A stretch of 64,000 nt of DNA from Lactococcus fujiensis JCM 16395. GTDB lineage: Bacteria; Bacillota; Bacilli; Lactobacillales; Streptococcaceae. The stretch is taken from NCBI RefSeq assembly GCF_002441655.1, contig NZ_JXJU01000004.1, positions 124,001 through 188,000 on the forward strand, read 5' to 3'. A model generated the notes under the pieces. That model was not told the origin of the DNA, made no database searches, and was given only the letters and a program-made list of their open reading frames with translations. Positions 37,017 to 45,957 of the stretch are shown here, piece by piece. A program made the translations under genes and the position numbers. Within the stretch, counting starts at the first letter, position 1, and each line of letters starts with the position of its first letter.

Positions 37017-37703
37017 CTAATATTTCAAGTCAACACCTTTAAAAAATTCATGGCCTATTCGAACAAAGGTTGCACCTTCTCGAATTGCAATTTGATAATC
37101 ACGGCTCATTCCCATGCTCAGTTCTTTGCAGGAAACATTTTTCAAGTTTTGGTTAGAAACTTCGACTTGCAATTTCTTTAAAGTCTTAAAAATAGTTGCA
37201 CATTCATCTTCCGTTGCCGTAAAAGGGGCCATTGTCATCAGACCAACAATTTCGATATTGTTAAATTTTTCAAATTCAGGCAATACTTCTTGGAGCTCAT
37301 TTGGTTGAAATCCATGTTTACTCGCCTCTCCAGAAACATTTACTTCTAGGAAACATTTGATTCTATGAGTCGCACGTTTTTCAATCTCACCCGCAAGTTT
37401 CATAGAATCTAAAGCATGAAAATAATCAACAAGATTTATTACATCTTTGACTTTTCTGCGCTGTAAACTGCCAATAAGATGCCAAGTCAAATCAAGATCT
37501 TTCAACTTTTCATACTTATCGAGAAAAAGTTCTGTCCGATTTTCAGCAATATTTGTAATTCCATTTTCCATGACTTCACGAGCTAAATCAGCATCAACGT
37601 ATTTTGTAACAGCTAATATGGAAATGGGCTGATTAGAATAATAAGACGCAGCACGAGCCGCATCTACATTATTCAATATATTCTTAACATTTTCGCTTAT
37701 CAT
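37017..37703 (-). CDS. yggS: YggS-family PLP-binding protein
   Basis: A 228-aa TIM-barrel protein of the PLP homeostasis family (YlmE in Bacillus). The PLP lysine lies in ILAVTKYVDADL near residue 33; other marks are HLIGSLQRRKV, VNVSGEASKHGF and SMGMSRDYQIAI. It balances pyridoxal phosphate and amino-acid pools. It starts 4 bases after ftsZ, so it is coupled to it, a conserved arrangement. Confidence 0.95.
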   Translation of the reverse strand: MISENVKNILNNVDAARAASYYSNQPISILAVTKYVDADLAREVMENGITNIAENRTELFLDKYEKLKDLDLTWHLIGSLQRRKVKDVINLVDYFHALDSMKLAGEIEKRATHRIKCFLEVNVSGEASKHGFQPNELQEVLPEFEKFNNIEIVGLMTMAPFTATEDECATIFKTLKKLQVEVSNQNLKNVSCKELSMGMSRDYQIAIREGATFVRIGHEFFKGVDLKY

Positions 37704-37707
37704 CTGC

Positions 37708-38967
37708 TTAGCGTTTACGGAAGAATGGTGGTGTATCTAAATCATCTTCTGTGGTTGGGACACCATTGAAACTTGTTACATTTGAAGTTTCACGGTTATT
37801 ATTGTTTACTGCTTGACGAGGTGAAGCTTCCCGACGCAAATCCCAGTCCCCAAATGATGATGCATTATTATTTTGGTTTTGAGAAGGAGCAGCTTGTGTC
37901 GCTTGTGTTGTACGTTTAACTGGTGTGTGTGTCAAATTTGCATTGTGAACAAAGTTTTGACGACGTGGTTCTTCTTTTCTTACAGGTTGGTTCAATACTT
38001 GATCGACATCCTCTTTAGAAACACCAGTAGCTACAACAGTTACGCGAATTTCATCTTTAAGATTTGGATCAAGTGACGTACCAAGTAAAATATTCACATC
38101 ATTACCAGCGGCTTGAATAACAATTTCAGAGGCATCTTGTGCTTCTGTCAAGCTCATATCCATACCACCTGTAACGTTCAATAGCACATTTTCAGCACCT
38201 TCAATTGTTGTTTCAAGTAATGGACTGTAAATTGCTTTACGAGTCGCTTCAATGACACGATCTTCACCAGTCGCAACACCAATACCCATGAGGGCATCAC
38301 CTTTATTTGCCATAACAGTTTTAACGTCGGCGAAGTCAAGGTTAATCATACCTGGATTTGTAATCAAATCTGTAACACCTTGAACACCTTGGCGTAAAAC
38401 GTTATCAGCTTCACGGAGAGCTTCTGTCAAAGGTGTTTTCTTGTCAACAATTTCAAGCAAATTATTGTTTGAAATGATCAACAATGTATCAACGTTAGCA
38501 CGTAATTCTTCGATTCCTTCAGTTGCAAAATAAGAACGTTTTGAGCCTTCAAATCCAAAAGGACGTGTAACAACTGCAACAGTCAATGCGCCCAATTCTT
38601 TTGCAATTTGAGCAATAACAGGTGCAGCACCTGTACCTGTTCCGCCGCCCATACCAGCAGTGATGAAAATCATATCAGAGCCTTCAAGCGATTGTGAAAT
38701 TGTTTCTGCTGATTCTTCAGCTGCTCGTTGTCCTACATCTGGTTGTGCACCGGCACCAAGACCGCGTGTTAATTTAGGTCCAAGTTGGATGACTGTGTCT
38801 GCTTTTGAGCTACGCAATGCTTGAACATCTGTATTTGCAGCAATAAATTCAACGCCTGAAACGCCTTCTTCAATCATTCGGTTAATTGCGTTTCCGCCAC
38901 CACCGCCGACACCGATAACTTTAATTACAGCGCCTTGTGTTAAGTCTGTATCAAATGAAAATTCCAT
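37708..38967 (-). CDS. ftsZ: Cell division protein FtsZ
   Basis: A 419-aa tubulin-like GTPase that forms the Z ring. The GTP-binding T4 signature [10 protein letters not shown] is present, with [14 protein letters not shown] at the N-terminus and the synergy residues in [16 protein letters not shown] Gln/Asn-rich linker of about 75 residues leads to the C-terminal peptide [11 protein letters not shown], which binds FtsA and SepF. It follows ftsA by 26 bases with a good RBS. Confidence 0.99.
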   Translation of the reverse strand: MEFSFDTDLTQGAVIKVIGVGGGGGNAINRMIEEGVSGVEFIAANTDVQALRSSKADTVIQLGPKLTRGLGAGAQPDVGQRAAEESAETISQSLEGSDMIFITAGMGGGTGTGAAPVIAQIAKELGALTVAVVTRPFGFEGSKRSYFATEGIEELRANVDTLLIISNNNLLEIVDKKTPLTEALREADNVLRQGVQGVTDLITNPGMINLDFADVKTVMANKGDALMGIGVATGEDRVIEATRKAIYSPLLETTIEGAENVLLNVTGGMDMSLTEAQDASEIVIQAAGNDVNILLGTSLDPNLKDEIRVTVVATGVSKEDVDQVLNQPVRKEEPRRQNFVHNANLTHTPVKRTTQATQAAPSQNQNNNASSFGDWDLRREASPRQAVNNNNRETSNVTSFNGVPTTEDDLDTPPFFRKR

Positions 38968-38993
38968 TATTTAATTCTCCGTTTTTCGTGTGA

Positions 38994-40361
38994 TTAGTCA
39001 AAGAGGTTGCCAAACATATTTCGTATGCGGTCAACAACGCCTTCTTTTTCTTCTTCAGGTTCAGTAGATTTTGGAGCACTAACTGGTGCTTGGTAATAAT
39101 CTGTATTCTCTGATGTTGAAGGAGCAGCTTGAGCAGTGGTATTATTTGCAACTGGTGCAACATATTTATCAACTACTTCAGGAACTGAGTAACTAAAATC
39201 CCCTGTAATAGCATGTGAAACAAGGATATCAATATCACTTCGATTACCAACATAATCAATGACACTAATCACCTGAGCAAATGCGGGGTTACGAAGTCCC
39301 ATTTCAGCTGGTACAAATAAACGCGCATTTAAATTAAGCAAATTTGTTGCTAAATCAACAACGCCTGGCATTGCAGCAGCCCCACCAAGAAGAACTACAC
39401 CTCCCGGTGCATCAAAGTTGTGATTACGTTCTAAATCTTGGCGAACACTTTCGATAATTTGAGTTAAACGTGCTTCAATTATCTGTGAAAGATAATATTC
39501 AGTCACTTGTTCTGGTTCAGACTTTCCTACTACATCAACCAAGAAATATTCATCTTGGCTTGCACGATCAGTACTTGCTTCACCGTAGTTCACTTTCAAA
39601 TCTTCCGCAGCCGTCAGGGAAGTATTGAGGACAGTTGAGATATCTTTGGTAACGTAATCGCCACCTTCAGGACTCGTATGTGTAAAGACTAAAGCTTGTT
39701 CTTTTACACCAGTAACTGTCGTTTGACCTGCCCCGAGGTCAACGATAACAGTTCCAAATTCACGTTCCCCTTCAGAGAGCACATAGTGTGCCATTGCCAA
39801 AGGAGCAATCACGATGTTGTCAATGCTTAAACCAGCACGTTCAACAACTTTTCGAATATTATGAACTAAGGTTTTAGGACCGGTGTAAACTAAGCCACGC
39901 ATCTCCAAACGTACTCCAAACATCCCACGTGGATCTGAGATTCCTTGGAAACCATCAACTGTAAACTCAGTTGTCTCGACAGCAATGATTTCTCTTTCTG
40001 GAACAATTCCACGCATCAATGCATTTTGGATAACCTGAAGCACATCCGCATCTGTAATTTCTTTAGTTTCACCAACAATTGGTACCATCCCTTGGCATGG
40101 TTCCATTTCTAGTTGATTAGCAGGAATGCTTACATTGATATGATCAATCGTAATTCCAGCTCGTTCTTCAGCAGCATTGACAGCTTTCTGCAGTGCCTGT
40201 GCTACTTTTTCTATATCAACGATGATGCCATTTTTTAGCCCATCACTTTTAGCGTTACCAACGCCGATAATATTCATTTCACCTGAGACGTATTCAGCAA
40301 CCAACACTTTAATTGTGTTTGTTCCGATATCAACGCCTGTATAAAGTCCACTTTTGGCCAT
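38994..40361 (-). CDS. ftsA: Cell division protein FtsA
   Basis: A 455-aa actin-like ATPase that anchors FtsZ at midcell. Family marks are GVDIGTNTIKVLV near the N-terminus, the SHS2 insert with the VSIPANQL region, VIVDLGAGQTTVTG, and GVVLLGGAAAMPGV. A Pro/Ser/Thr-rich linker ends in a C-terminal amphipathic helix VVDRIRNMFGNLFD for membrane binding. It is the first division gene in this window; other dcw genes are not directly upstream, where degV lies. Confidence 0.98.
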   Translation of the reverse strand: MAKSGLYTGVDIGTNTIKVLVAEYVSGEMNIIGVGNAKSDGLKNGIIVDIEKVAQALQKAVNAAEERAGITIDHINVSIPANQLEMEPCQGMVPIVGETKEITDADVLQVIQNALMRGIVPEREIIAVETTEFTVDGFQGISDPRGMFGVRLEMRGLVYTGPKTLVHNIRKVVERAGLSIDNIVIAPLAMAHYVLSEGEREFGTVIVDLGAGQTTVTGVKEQALVFTHTSPEGGDYVTKDISTVLNTSLTAAEDLKVNYGEASTDRASQDEYFLVDVVGKSEPEQVTEYYLSQIIEARLTQIIESVRQDLERNHNFDAPGGVVLLGGAAAMPGVVDLATNLLNLNARLFVPAEMGLRNPAFAQVISVIDYVGNRSDIDILVSHAITGDFSYSVPEVVDKYVAPVANNTTAQAAPSTSENTDYYQAPVSAPKSTEPEEEKEGVVDRIRNMFGNLFD

Positions 40362-40466
40362 AAAAGCGACTCCTTTCCTCGTCCATCACAATTCGTTTTT
40401 TATTTCAATTTCAATGAGTGGCATAGATAGGTTTTACCTAATTACACCCATTATCTATTTTAACAC

Positions 40467-40504
40467 AAAATCACAGTAAAACAATAGTAGAACTGTGATT
40501 TTTT
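40467..40504 (-). terminator. Probable terminator after degV
   Basis: A perfect 10-bp stem AAAATCACAG/CTGTGATTTT with a 16-base loop lies between degV and ftsA. The T run on the minus strand is weak. Confidence 0.6.
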
Positions 40505-40518
40505 AAGGTTTTTTTATT

Positions 40519-41388
40519 TTATTTTCTCACTTTATTCGAAATCGAGAAAATAGCGAGTGTATTTTCACCCGTATGGGTCACTATAGTTGTCCCAATTGGT
40601 CTGATATCAATTTCATTGACAAGTTTTGAATCTAAAATTGTTTTCTTAACTTCAAGTGCGGTCTGATTCGAACCCGAGTAACCAATTAAGATTCGTGGGT
40701 AGTTTAAATCAATACTGTCAAGTGTTTTTTCAACTAACTGGTGAATTGCTTTTTTTCGTCCTCGAACTTTACTGACTTGGCGCAACTTTCCTTCAGTGTC
40801 AACATCAAGTAACGGTTTTATATTTGCCATCGTGCCAACAATTGCGACTGCTTTGGGGATTCTTCCGCCACGTGCCAAATGACTCAAATCTTCAACCATA
40901 AATTGGCTACTTAAATGCATTTTCAATGTTTCAATTGCTTTAGCCGTTACTTCAATTGTCTTTCCTTGATCACGCATCTTGACTGCTTCTTCAACCAAAA
41001 ATCCTTCCCCTGATGCTGCAGCGAGGGTGTCAATAATGACAATTTTAGCTTGTGGGAATTCTTCATGAACCATGTCGCGTGCGATGACTGCTGACTGAAA
41101 AGTGCCTGAAAGGCCTGATGAAAATGCCAAATAGAGCACTGCTTCATTTTTTTTCGCAAAATTCTTGAATGTTTCAACAAACTGTCCCGAGTTAATTTGT
41201 GAGGTTTGAACTGATTTTCCAGCTTTCATTTCACGAAGGAGGGCCTCTGGTGTCAATCGTGAATCGCCAAAGGTATCAAAAGCTTGGTCATCAACTGTAA
41301 CTGTTAAACTTAATACAACAATTTGATGAATTTTAGCATACATTTCATCAAGATCCGAAGTTGAGTCTGTAAGAATATTAAAAGTCAT
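40519..41388 (-). CDS. DegV-family fatty-acid-binding protein
   Basis: A 289-aa two-domain protein binding a fatty acid in a cleft. The start MTFNILTDSTSDLDEMY, SQINSGQFVETF, LSSGLSGTFQSAVIA and the GGRIPKAVAIVGTMANIKPL segment are typical. In streptococci and staphylococci DegV-type FakB proteins present fatty acids to FakA; whether this one does is not shown by sequence. It follows rlmB by 47 bases, as in many streptococci. Confidence 0.9.
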   Translation of the reverse strand: MTFNILTDSTSDLDEMYAKIHQIVVLSLTVTVDDQAFDTFGDSRLTPEALLREMKAGKSVQTSQINSGQFVETFKNFAKKNEAVLYLAFSSGLSGTFQSAVIARDMVHEEFPQAKIVIIDTLAAASGEGFLVEEAVKMRDQGKTIEVTAKAIETLKMHLSSQFMVEDLSHLARGGRIPKAVAIVGTMANIKPLLDVDTEGKLRQVSKVRGRKKAIHQLVEKTLDSIDLNYPRILIGYSGSNQTALEVKKTILDSKLVNEIDIRPIGTTIVTHTGENTLAIFSISNKVRK

Positions 41389-41435
41389 ACTTGCTCCTTT
41401 TCTAAAAAATAATGATTCAACTTTATAATAATTTT

Positions 41436-42164
41436 TTAGCTTCGATTTTTATAAATCTCATACATCAGTACACCAGCTGCAACCGATGCATTTAAGCTCT
41501 GCACATGGCCGGTCATCGGAATAGTAATCATCTCGTCAACTTGTTTTTTTAAATTGAGCGCAATCCCTTTCCCCTCATTCCCGATAATAAGTGCAATTTT
41601 TCCGGCAGTGTTCCACTTATGGTAAGGTGTTCCATCCATGTCAGTTCCGAAAATCCAGAAATCATTATCTTTCAATTTTGTCAGGGCTTGTGAAATATTA
41701 GTTACACGTATAACTGGTACGTATTGAAGTGCACCAGTACTTGCTTTTACAGCAACTGGAGTAATTCCAACTGAGCGATGTTTTGGAATAATAATTGCGT
41801 CAACTCCTGTCGCATCAGCTGTTCTCGCAATAGAGCCTAAATTATGTGGATCCGTTAATTCATCTAAAATGAGAATGGTTGCGGCGCCTTTCTCTTTCAA
41901 CTGCGAAAGGATGTCATCCAAGTCAGCATAGGCAAATTCAGATACTCGTGCAACAAAACCTTGGTGAACGCCATTATCCGTCATTTTATTTAATTCAGTT
42001 TTCGGGGTCCAAGAAATATTCACCTTCTTTTCGCGCGCAAGTTCTTTTATTTTATCAACATTTTTTCCACGTAAATTTTCTTCCACGTAAAGTTTATTGA
42101 CTGTGCTCAAATTTAATGCTTCCGTTACGGCGTGTAAACCGTATATAATATCCGTATTTTCCAT
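41436..42164 (-). CDS. rlmB: 23S rRNA (guanosine-2'-O-)-methyltransferase RlmB
   Basis: A 242-aa SPOUT (TrmH-type) methyltransferase. The N-terminal substrate-binding domain starts MENTDIIYGLHAVTEALN, and the knotted domain carries ILDELTDPHNLGSIARTADA, LIIGNEGKGI and the closing IPMTGHVQSLNASVAAGVLM. It should methylate G2251-equivalent of 23S rRNA using SAM. No RBS precedes the ATG, and a TATAAT box lies only 6 bases upstream, so its mRNA may be leaderless. It is followed by degV. Confidence 0.93.
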   Translation of the reverse strand: MENTDIIYGLHAVTEALNLSTVNKLYVEENLRGKNVDKIKELAREKKVNISWTPKTELNKMTDNGVHQGFVARVSEFAYADLDDILSQLKEKGAATILILDELTDPHNLGSIARTADATGVDAIIIPKHRSVGITPVAVKASTGALQYVPVIRVTNISQALTKLKDNDFWIFGTDMDGTPYHKWNTAGKIALIIGNEGKGIALNLKKQVDEMITIPMTGHVQSLNASVAAGVLMYEIYKNRS

Positions 42165-42170
42165 GTGCTT

Positions 42171-42176
42171 ATTATA
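42171..42176 (-). promoter_or_regulatory. -10 box immediately before the rlmB start
   Basis: TATAAT on the minus strand is 6 bases from the rlmB ATG, with no convincing -35 at 17 bases. It would place the transcript start at or next to the start codon. Confidence 0.5.
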
Positions 42177-42348
42177 ACAAAAAATAATGGCAAAAGAGAG
42201 ATAAACTAATTTTCTACCCTACTTTTTTTATTTTCGCAAAATTATGTAATGTGAAAATAAATTATGTAATTGCATTTTTCAATCCGATAAGCTTCGTTTT
42301 TTCTTTGTACATAATTTATTCTGAAAGGGCACTGTAATATTCTTGCAT

Positions 42349-42378
42349 AAAAAAACTATTGCCTTATGCAATAGTTTT
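42349..42378 (-). terminator. Terminator of pepC
   Basis: Minus-strand 11-bp stem AAAACTATTGC/GCAATAGTTTT with a 5-base loop and a T run, 12 bases after the pepC stop. Confidence 0.9.
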
Positions 42379-42389
42379 AATTATCATTA

Positions 42390-43709
42390 TTATTTTGCCA
42401 ATGCACCCATTGGATCCCAAGGAAGGAGCACATTTGGTTCAGCTTCATAGGCTGCTAATTCAGCCTCACTTAAAAATTCTTTGCGAACAACGATTTGATA
42501 AGTAAATTCGTCCATCCATTCGTCTGAAGCAACGAAGTAACCATCAAATGCACCCGCATCTTTACCCCATGAATTTTCAATTTTCCATTTTGTTGATTGA
42601 CCATTTTCGTCCAAGTCAACACCAGTAATGACCATCGCATGAGTCATTAAACTTTCAGCATAATCTAAGCGTGATGCTTTATCCTGTGTAAATTTAATGT
42701 CTAGTGCTGTTTCAAAATCATAAGAATCCAGTGTCAAAAGACCAGCCTTACGGTTTGAAACTTGACCAACATCACAACCGAACCAAACAGTTTCTCCAGC
42801 TTGCATTTGTGCAATCGCCAATTTTTTGAATCGATCCATCTCGATGTTCAAATGTTTTACAGGACGAGCTCCGACAACATTGCCAAGGAATTCAACCGTG
42901 TAGCTTTGGTTATAGGGTTTATCTTCAGTTGGCGCATTGATAACTGAAACATATTCATCAAGATCAATACCAACAAATTTGTCATAAAACTCTTGAGGTG
43001 TGCCTGAGAATTTAGTCAAGTTTTCGCCATCTTTATCGCGGAAAGCAAAGTCAAATTCTTGAGGCGGTAATCCCAAAGTTGCCGCTAAGTAGTTGAAAAT
43101 TTCAGCCAACAACGTTTCGCGTAAGGCAACAGTATCTTTTCCTGCTTTAGCAGCCTCCAGTAAGAGTTGAGCATCTTGACGAAGGAGTTTATTTAGGTAT
43201 TGGTCTAACTCATTACTTGCTGATGAAGCAACAGACTCAGGATAAACAGCTTTTGGAACTACGCCATATTTTTGGAAAATCGCTACAATCATGTCCCACT
43301 GTCCGCCATCACCTTGAGGTGTTTGGAGCAAGAAACGTAGACGTTCGCTATCCATATTGGGATTTTCCAACAGTTGTTCGAAGAACCAATTTGATTTTTC
43401 ATACTTATCCCAGAAGAAAGTGTACGCTTGAGAAAATTCAAAATTCTCCATTTTGAAGTTAGCGATCGTTTTATGACGGAAAGTATTCAATGCTGCAAAC
43501 ATCCAACAACGACCAGATTGCTTTTGATTGGCAACTGGATCTTTTGTCAAATCAATTGAAAATTCTGACAAATTTGCTGCATGTGAACTGCGAGCTTCCA
43601 GAGCATTGAGTAAACCATTTTTTGTTACTGCATTTTCAACTGCACGATATTTGGCATTTGAAGCAAAGTCATCATATAATTTTTGTGTAAAATCTTTAGT
43701 TAAAGTCAT
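42390..43709 (-). CDS. pepC: Aminopeptidase C (C1B bleomycin-hydrolase family)
   Basis: A 439-aa cytoplasmic cysteine peptidase releasing N-terminal amino acids from peptides, used in lactococci to complete casein breakdown. The catalytic Cys is in NQKQSGRCWMFA (residue 68), the His in LMTHAMVITGV and the Asn in WKIENSWGKDAG. The C-terminal arm ending in GALAK reaches into the active site in this family. Own promoter (TTAGAC-18-TATAAT) and terminator. Confidence 0.97.
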   Translation of the reverse strand: MTLTKDFTQKLYDDFASNAKYRAVENAVTKNGLLNALEARSSHAANLSEFSIDLTKDPVANQKQSGRCWMFAALNTFRHKTIANFKMENFEFSQAYTFFWDKYEKSNWFFEQLLENPNMDSERLRFLLQTPQGDGGQWDMIVAIFQKYGVVPKAVYPESVASSASNELDQYLNKLLRQDAQLLLEAAKAGKDTVALRETLLAEIFNYLAATLGLPPQEFDFAFRDKDGENLTKFSGTPQEFYDKFVGIDLDEYVSVINAPTEDKPYNQSYTVEFLGNVVGARPVKHLNIEMDRFKKLAIAQMQAGETVWFGCDVGQVSNRKAGLLTLDSYDFETALDIKFTQDKASRLDYAESLMTHAMVITGVDLDENGQSTKWKIENSWGKDAGAFDGYFVASDEWMDEFTYQIVVRKEFLSEAELAAYEAEPNVLLPWDPMGALAK

Positions 43710-43738
43710 TATCTCTCCTTTAATGTTCTCGTTTTTCT

Positions 43739-43768
43739 ATTATAATCTAAATTCTCAGATAAGTCTAA
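43739..43768 (-). promoter_or_regulatory. pepC promoter
   Basis: Minus strand: TTAGAC, 18-base spacer, TATAAT, about 25-30 bases before the pepC RBS and start. Confidence 0.6.
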
Positions 43769-43954
43769 TAATAGAGGATTTTACTTTAATCTTCACTTTA
43801 TCTCAATAATTTTTCTAAATCGTTCGTTGATTAATATCATTTTTCCAAAAATATAAAAATGGTTGTTCAAAAGATTTATTGCGAGATAATTTACAATGAA
43901 ATTTCTAAAAATTAACAAAATTATACAATTTGATACTTTTTGTAACTTTAAAGG

Positions 43955-43982
43955 TTGATTTTATTTTAAATTTGTGTAAAAT
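43955..43982 (+). promoter_or_regulatory. Possible promoter of the structured leader
   Basis: TTGATT, 16-base spacer, TAAAAT. Transcription would begin near 43989, right at the first arm of the stem described next. Confidence 0.5.
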
Positions 43983-43988
43983 ATATAG

Positions 43989-44235
43989 TTGTGGGGAGTA
44001 TATAATTTCCAAGTATTAATTTATAGATTTTGAATGTTCTAAAAATATCTCAAGTCTAGGAGAGGATATCTCTCAATTAATTTATTCATCTTGATAGTAA
44101 AATTAGGCATCAGCAAATCTGGTATTTTCAACCCCAAACGAAATGATCGTTTAAAGGAGGTCAAATTCAAGCTACTCTAGTTAAGTACTAGAAGGAAAAA
44201 CCGAAGCATGGTCTGTAAATAATGATTTTTCCTAA
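43989..44235 (+). ncRNA. Candidate structured leader or small RNA
   Basis: About 250 bases with no ORF but many inverted repeats. GTTGTGGGG near 43988-43996 can pair with CCCCAAAC at 44132-44139, closing a domain that includes GAGAG/CTCTC (44060-44074) and AAAAT...CAG/CTG...ATTTT (44099-44128). After it come CTAGT/ACTAG (44177-44191) and AGGAAAAA/TTTTTCCT (44193-44233) with an inner ACC/GGT. It ends 90 bases before the 57-aa gene. It may be a riboswitch-like leader or a separate RNA; no known class fits. Confidence 0.45.
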
Positions 44236-44322
44236 AATTATCTAATCACTTTTATTATTATTGCTTGATAAGACAGGTGATAATATTAACTTGTGTTCAA
44301 CATCTAAAGGAGAATTATAAGT

Positions 44323-44496
44323 ATGAAAAAAGATGATATTATTACGCTTCCATCAGGAGAAAAAGTTAAAATTGTAAGCGCCGATCTTACAAAATATAAA
44401 AATATTATTGTCGTCGAACGAGATAATTTAGAACGTCGTGTTGTTGATCGAGAGAGTATGACTTTGACTAAGGCACCAAATCTAAGCACTTATTAA
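44323..44496 (+). CDS. Small protein of 57 aa, unknown
   Basis: Begins MKKDDIITLPSGEKVKIVSA and contains YKNIIVVERDNLERRVVD, a pattern of beta strands that suggests a small barrel-like domain. AAGGAG lies about 11 bases before the ATG. A bidirectional terminator follows the stop. It is preceded by more than 600 bases free of genes, part of which is strongly structured, so it may be regulated through its leader. I do not recognise a family. Confidence 0.65.
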   Translation: MKKDDIITLPSGEKVKIVSADLTKYKNIIVVERDNLERRVVDRESMTLTKAPNLSTY

Positions 44497-44524
44497 CTCT
44501 CTGAGGAAAAAATTAGTTTGAATT

Positions 44525-44550
44525 AAAAAAAGGTGAGATTCACCTTTTTT
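44525..44550. terminator. Bidirectional terminator between the 57-aa gene and the YqeK-like gene
   Basis: Perfect 11-bp stem AAAAAAGGTGA/TCACCTTTTTT with a 3-base loop, with T runs on both strands; its end touches the stop of the YqeK-like gene. Confidence 0.9.
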
Positions 44551-45109
44551 ATTTTACTTGCTTTTCCAATTCACTTTTTGCATTTTTCAACCATGGATGA
44601 ACAACTTGAACCCCATGATCAAGAATAAAATCAATGTAATATAAGGCAGCAGATTCTGGACTTACCTGGAGATGTTCAAGAAGACCAGCTTTAAATGGTG
44701 CATTATCCCCACCATCCCAACTAATTTTATCAGCTAAGAAAACAATAAGATCAAGCTTCGAAAACTGTGCCTTTAACGTCGTATGGCATCCAATTGCAGA
44801 GAGAATTTCGTCATTAAAGATTCCAAATTTCCAGCGGGTTAAAAATTGCGAAATTTTTTGATGGATTAACATTGGTGCTTCAAGCTCTTCAGGAAGCAAA
44901 TTGATCCCTGAAATTTCAGCAACCTTTATCCGTTTTTCAACTGGAATTATACCACCTACATCATGAAATAAGCCTGCAACAAAAGCTTTTGATGGATTTT
45001 CACCATATTTTTTTGCTAATTCTTGTGCAGTATTTGCGACTGCTAATGAATGTTCATAAAGTGGTCCTTCTCCTAAAAAACGATGCACTTTTTCAATTAA
45101 TTCGTCCAT
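44549..45109 (-). CDS. HD-domain phosphohydrolase, YqeK-like
   Basis: A 186-aa HD-superfamily protein. The metal ligands are visible as YEHSLAVANTA, GLFHDVGG (HD pair) and IGCHTTLKAQFSKLD, followed by IVFLADKISWDGG. The last two resemble YqeK, a symmetrical Ap4A hydrolase usually encoded next to nadD. Here nadD is absent, so this may be a related HD hydrolase. An own unit: a gap of 140 bases to mtnN and a shared terminator. Confidence 0.75.
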   Translation of the reverse strand: MDELIEKVHRFLGEGPLYEHSLAVANTAQELAKKYGENPSKAFVAGLFHDVGGIIPVEKRIKVAEISGINLLPEELEAPMLIHQKISQFLTRWKFGIFNDEILSAIGCHTTLKAQFSKLDLIVFLADKISWDGGDNAPFKAGLLEHLQVSPESAALYYIDFILDHGVQVVHPWLKNAKSELEKQVK

Positions 45110-45215
45110 AACCTTTACCTATCTTCAAATTTTTCCTAATTCTAAAAATAAAATCTATTCATTAAGATTCGGCAGCTTTTGCAACCGATTTCAATACATT
45201 GAAATTAATTATATC

Positions 45216-45243
45216 AAAAAAATCTACGAACTGTAGATTTTTT
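45216..45243 (-). terminator. Terminator of the glmU-nudix-macP-mtnN operon
   Basis: Minus-strand 11-bp stem AAAAAATCTAC/GTAGATTTTTT with a 5-base loop and a T run, just after the mtnN stop. Confidence 0.9.
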
Positions 45244-45250
45244 GAAAGTA

Positions 45251-45931
45251 CTAGACCATTTTTTCTAAAAGCTTTATTAAGGTCATTGCTGATGATTTTC
45301 CAGCATCTAGGATAAATTCATCAAATTTAACATTAGCGTCATGGTCAGCTGTATCTGACATTGCCCGTATAATTACAAAAGGTCGTCCTAAAGCGTGTGC
45401 AGCTTGAGCAATTGATGCGCCTTCCATCTCTACCGCTAAAACATCTGGGAAATGCGATTTAATTTCTTGAACTTTTTCTCCGCTTGAAATAAAACTATCC
45501 GAACTTGTAATCAGTCCAACATGCGGTTCATCAATCACTTTTTTTAATTCCGACACAAAATATTTACTTGATTCATAAAAAAGTGGTTGTTGTGCCATCT
45601 GGCCGAAGGCATAACCAAAAGCAGTCACATCGACATCATGATAAGCCAATCGGTCAGCAACAACAACATCACCAATTTTCAAAGTAGTGTCAACTGCACC
45701 TGCCGAACCTGTATTAATAATGGCATCCACTTCGAACAGGTCAACTAAATAAGACACTGCCAGTGCTGACATCACTTTTCCGATGCCTGACTGAACAAGA
45801 ACGACATCATGACGGCCAATTGATCCTGTATGAAAAACAAAATTATGATGCATTTGTTTATTAGCGTGTTCTAAATGGCTGACAAGTGTCCGAATTTCTT
45901 CTTCCATTGCCGCAATAATTCCTATTTTCAT
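45251..45931 (-). CDS. mtnN: 5'-methylthioadenosine/S-adenosylhomocysteine nucleosidase (Pfs)
   Basis: A 226-aa enzyme that cleaves adenine from MTA and SAH, detoxifying SAM by-products and feeding AI-2 synthesis through LuxS. Marks are MKIGIIAAMEEEI at the start, INTGSAGAVD, DVDVTAFGYAFGQ, VEMEGASIAQAAH and RAMSDTADHDA, holding the catalytic Glu and Asp. The start at 45931 fits the family and has GAAAG 7 bases upstream; a longer frame reaches into macP. Last gene of the operon with glmU. Confidence 0.95.
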   Translation of the reverse strand: MKIGIIAAMEEEIRTLVSHLEHANKQMHHNFVFHTGSIGRHDVVLVQSGIGKVMSALAVSYLVDLFEVDAIINTGSAGAVDTTLKIGDVVVADRLAYHDVDVTAFGYAFGQMAQQPLFYESSKYFVSELKKVIDEPHVGLITSSDSFISSGEKVQEIKSHFPDVLAVEMEGASIAQAAHALGRPFVIIRAMSDTADHDANVKFDEFILDAGKSSAMTLIKLLEKMV

Positions 45932-45957
45932 TCTCATTCTTTCTATTAAATTACATA

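Noticed and set aside
37708-40361. ftsA and ftsZ regions checked for unusual insertions
   Set aside because: Both look like ordinary family members with normal motifs and spacing.
43993-44000. GGGGAGTA resembling the start of a yybP-ykoY (Mn2+) riboswitch
   Set aside because: The other conserved parts of that class were not found downstream, and the next gene is not a manganese exporter or similar.
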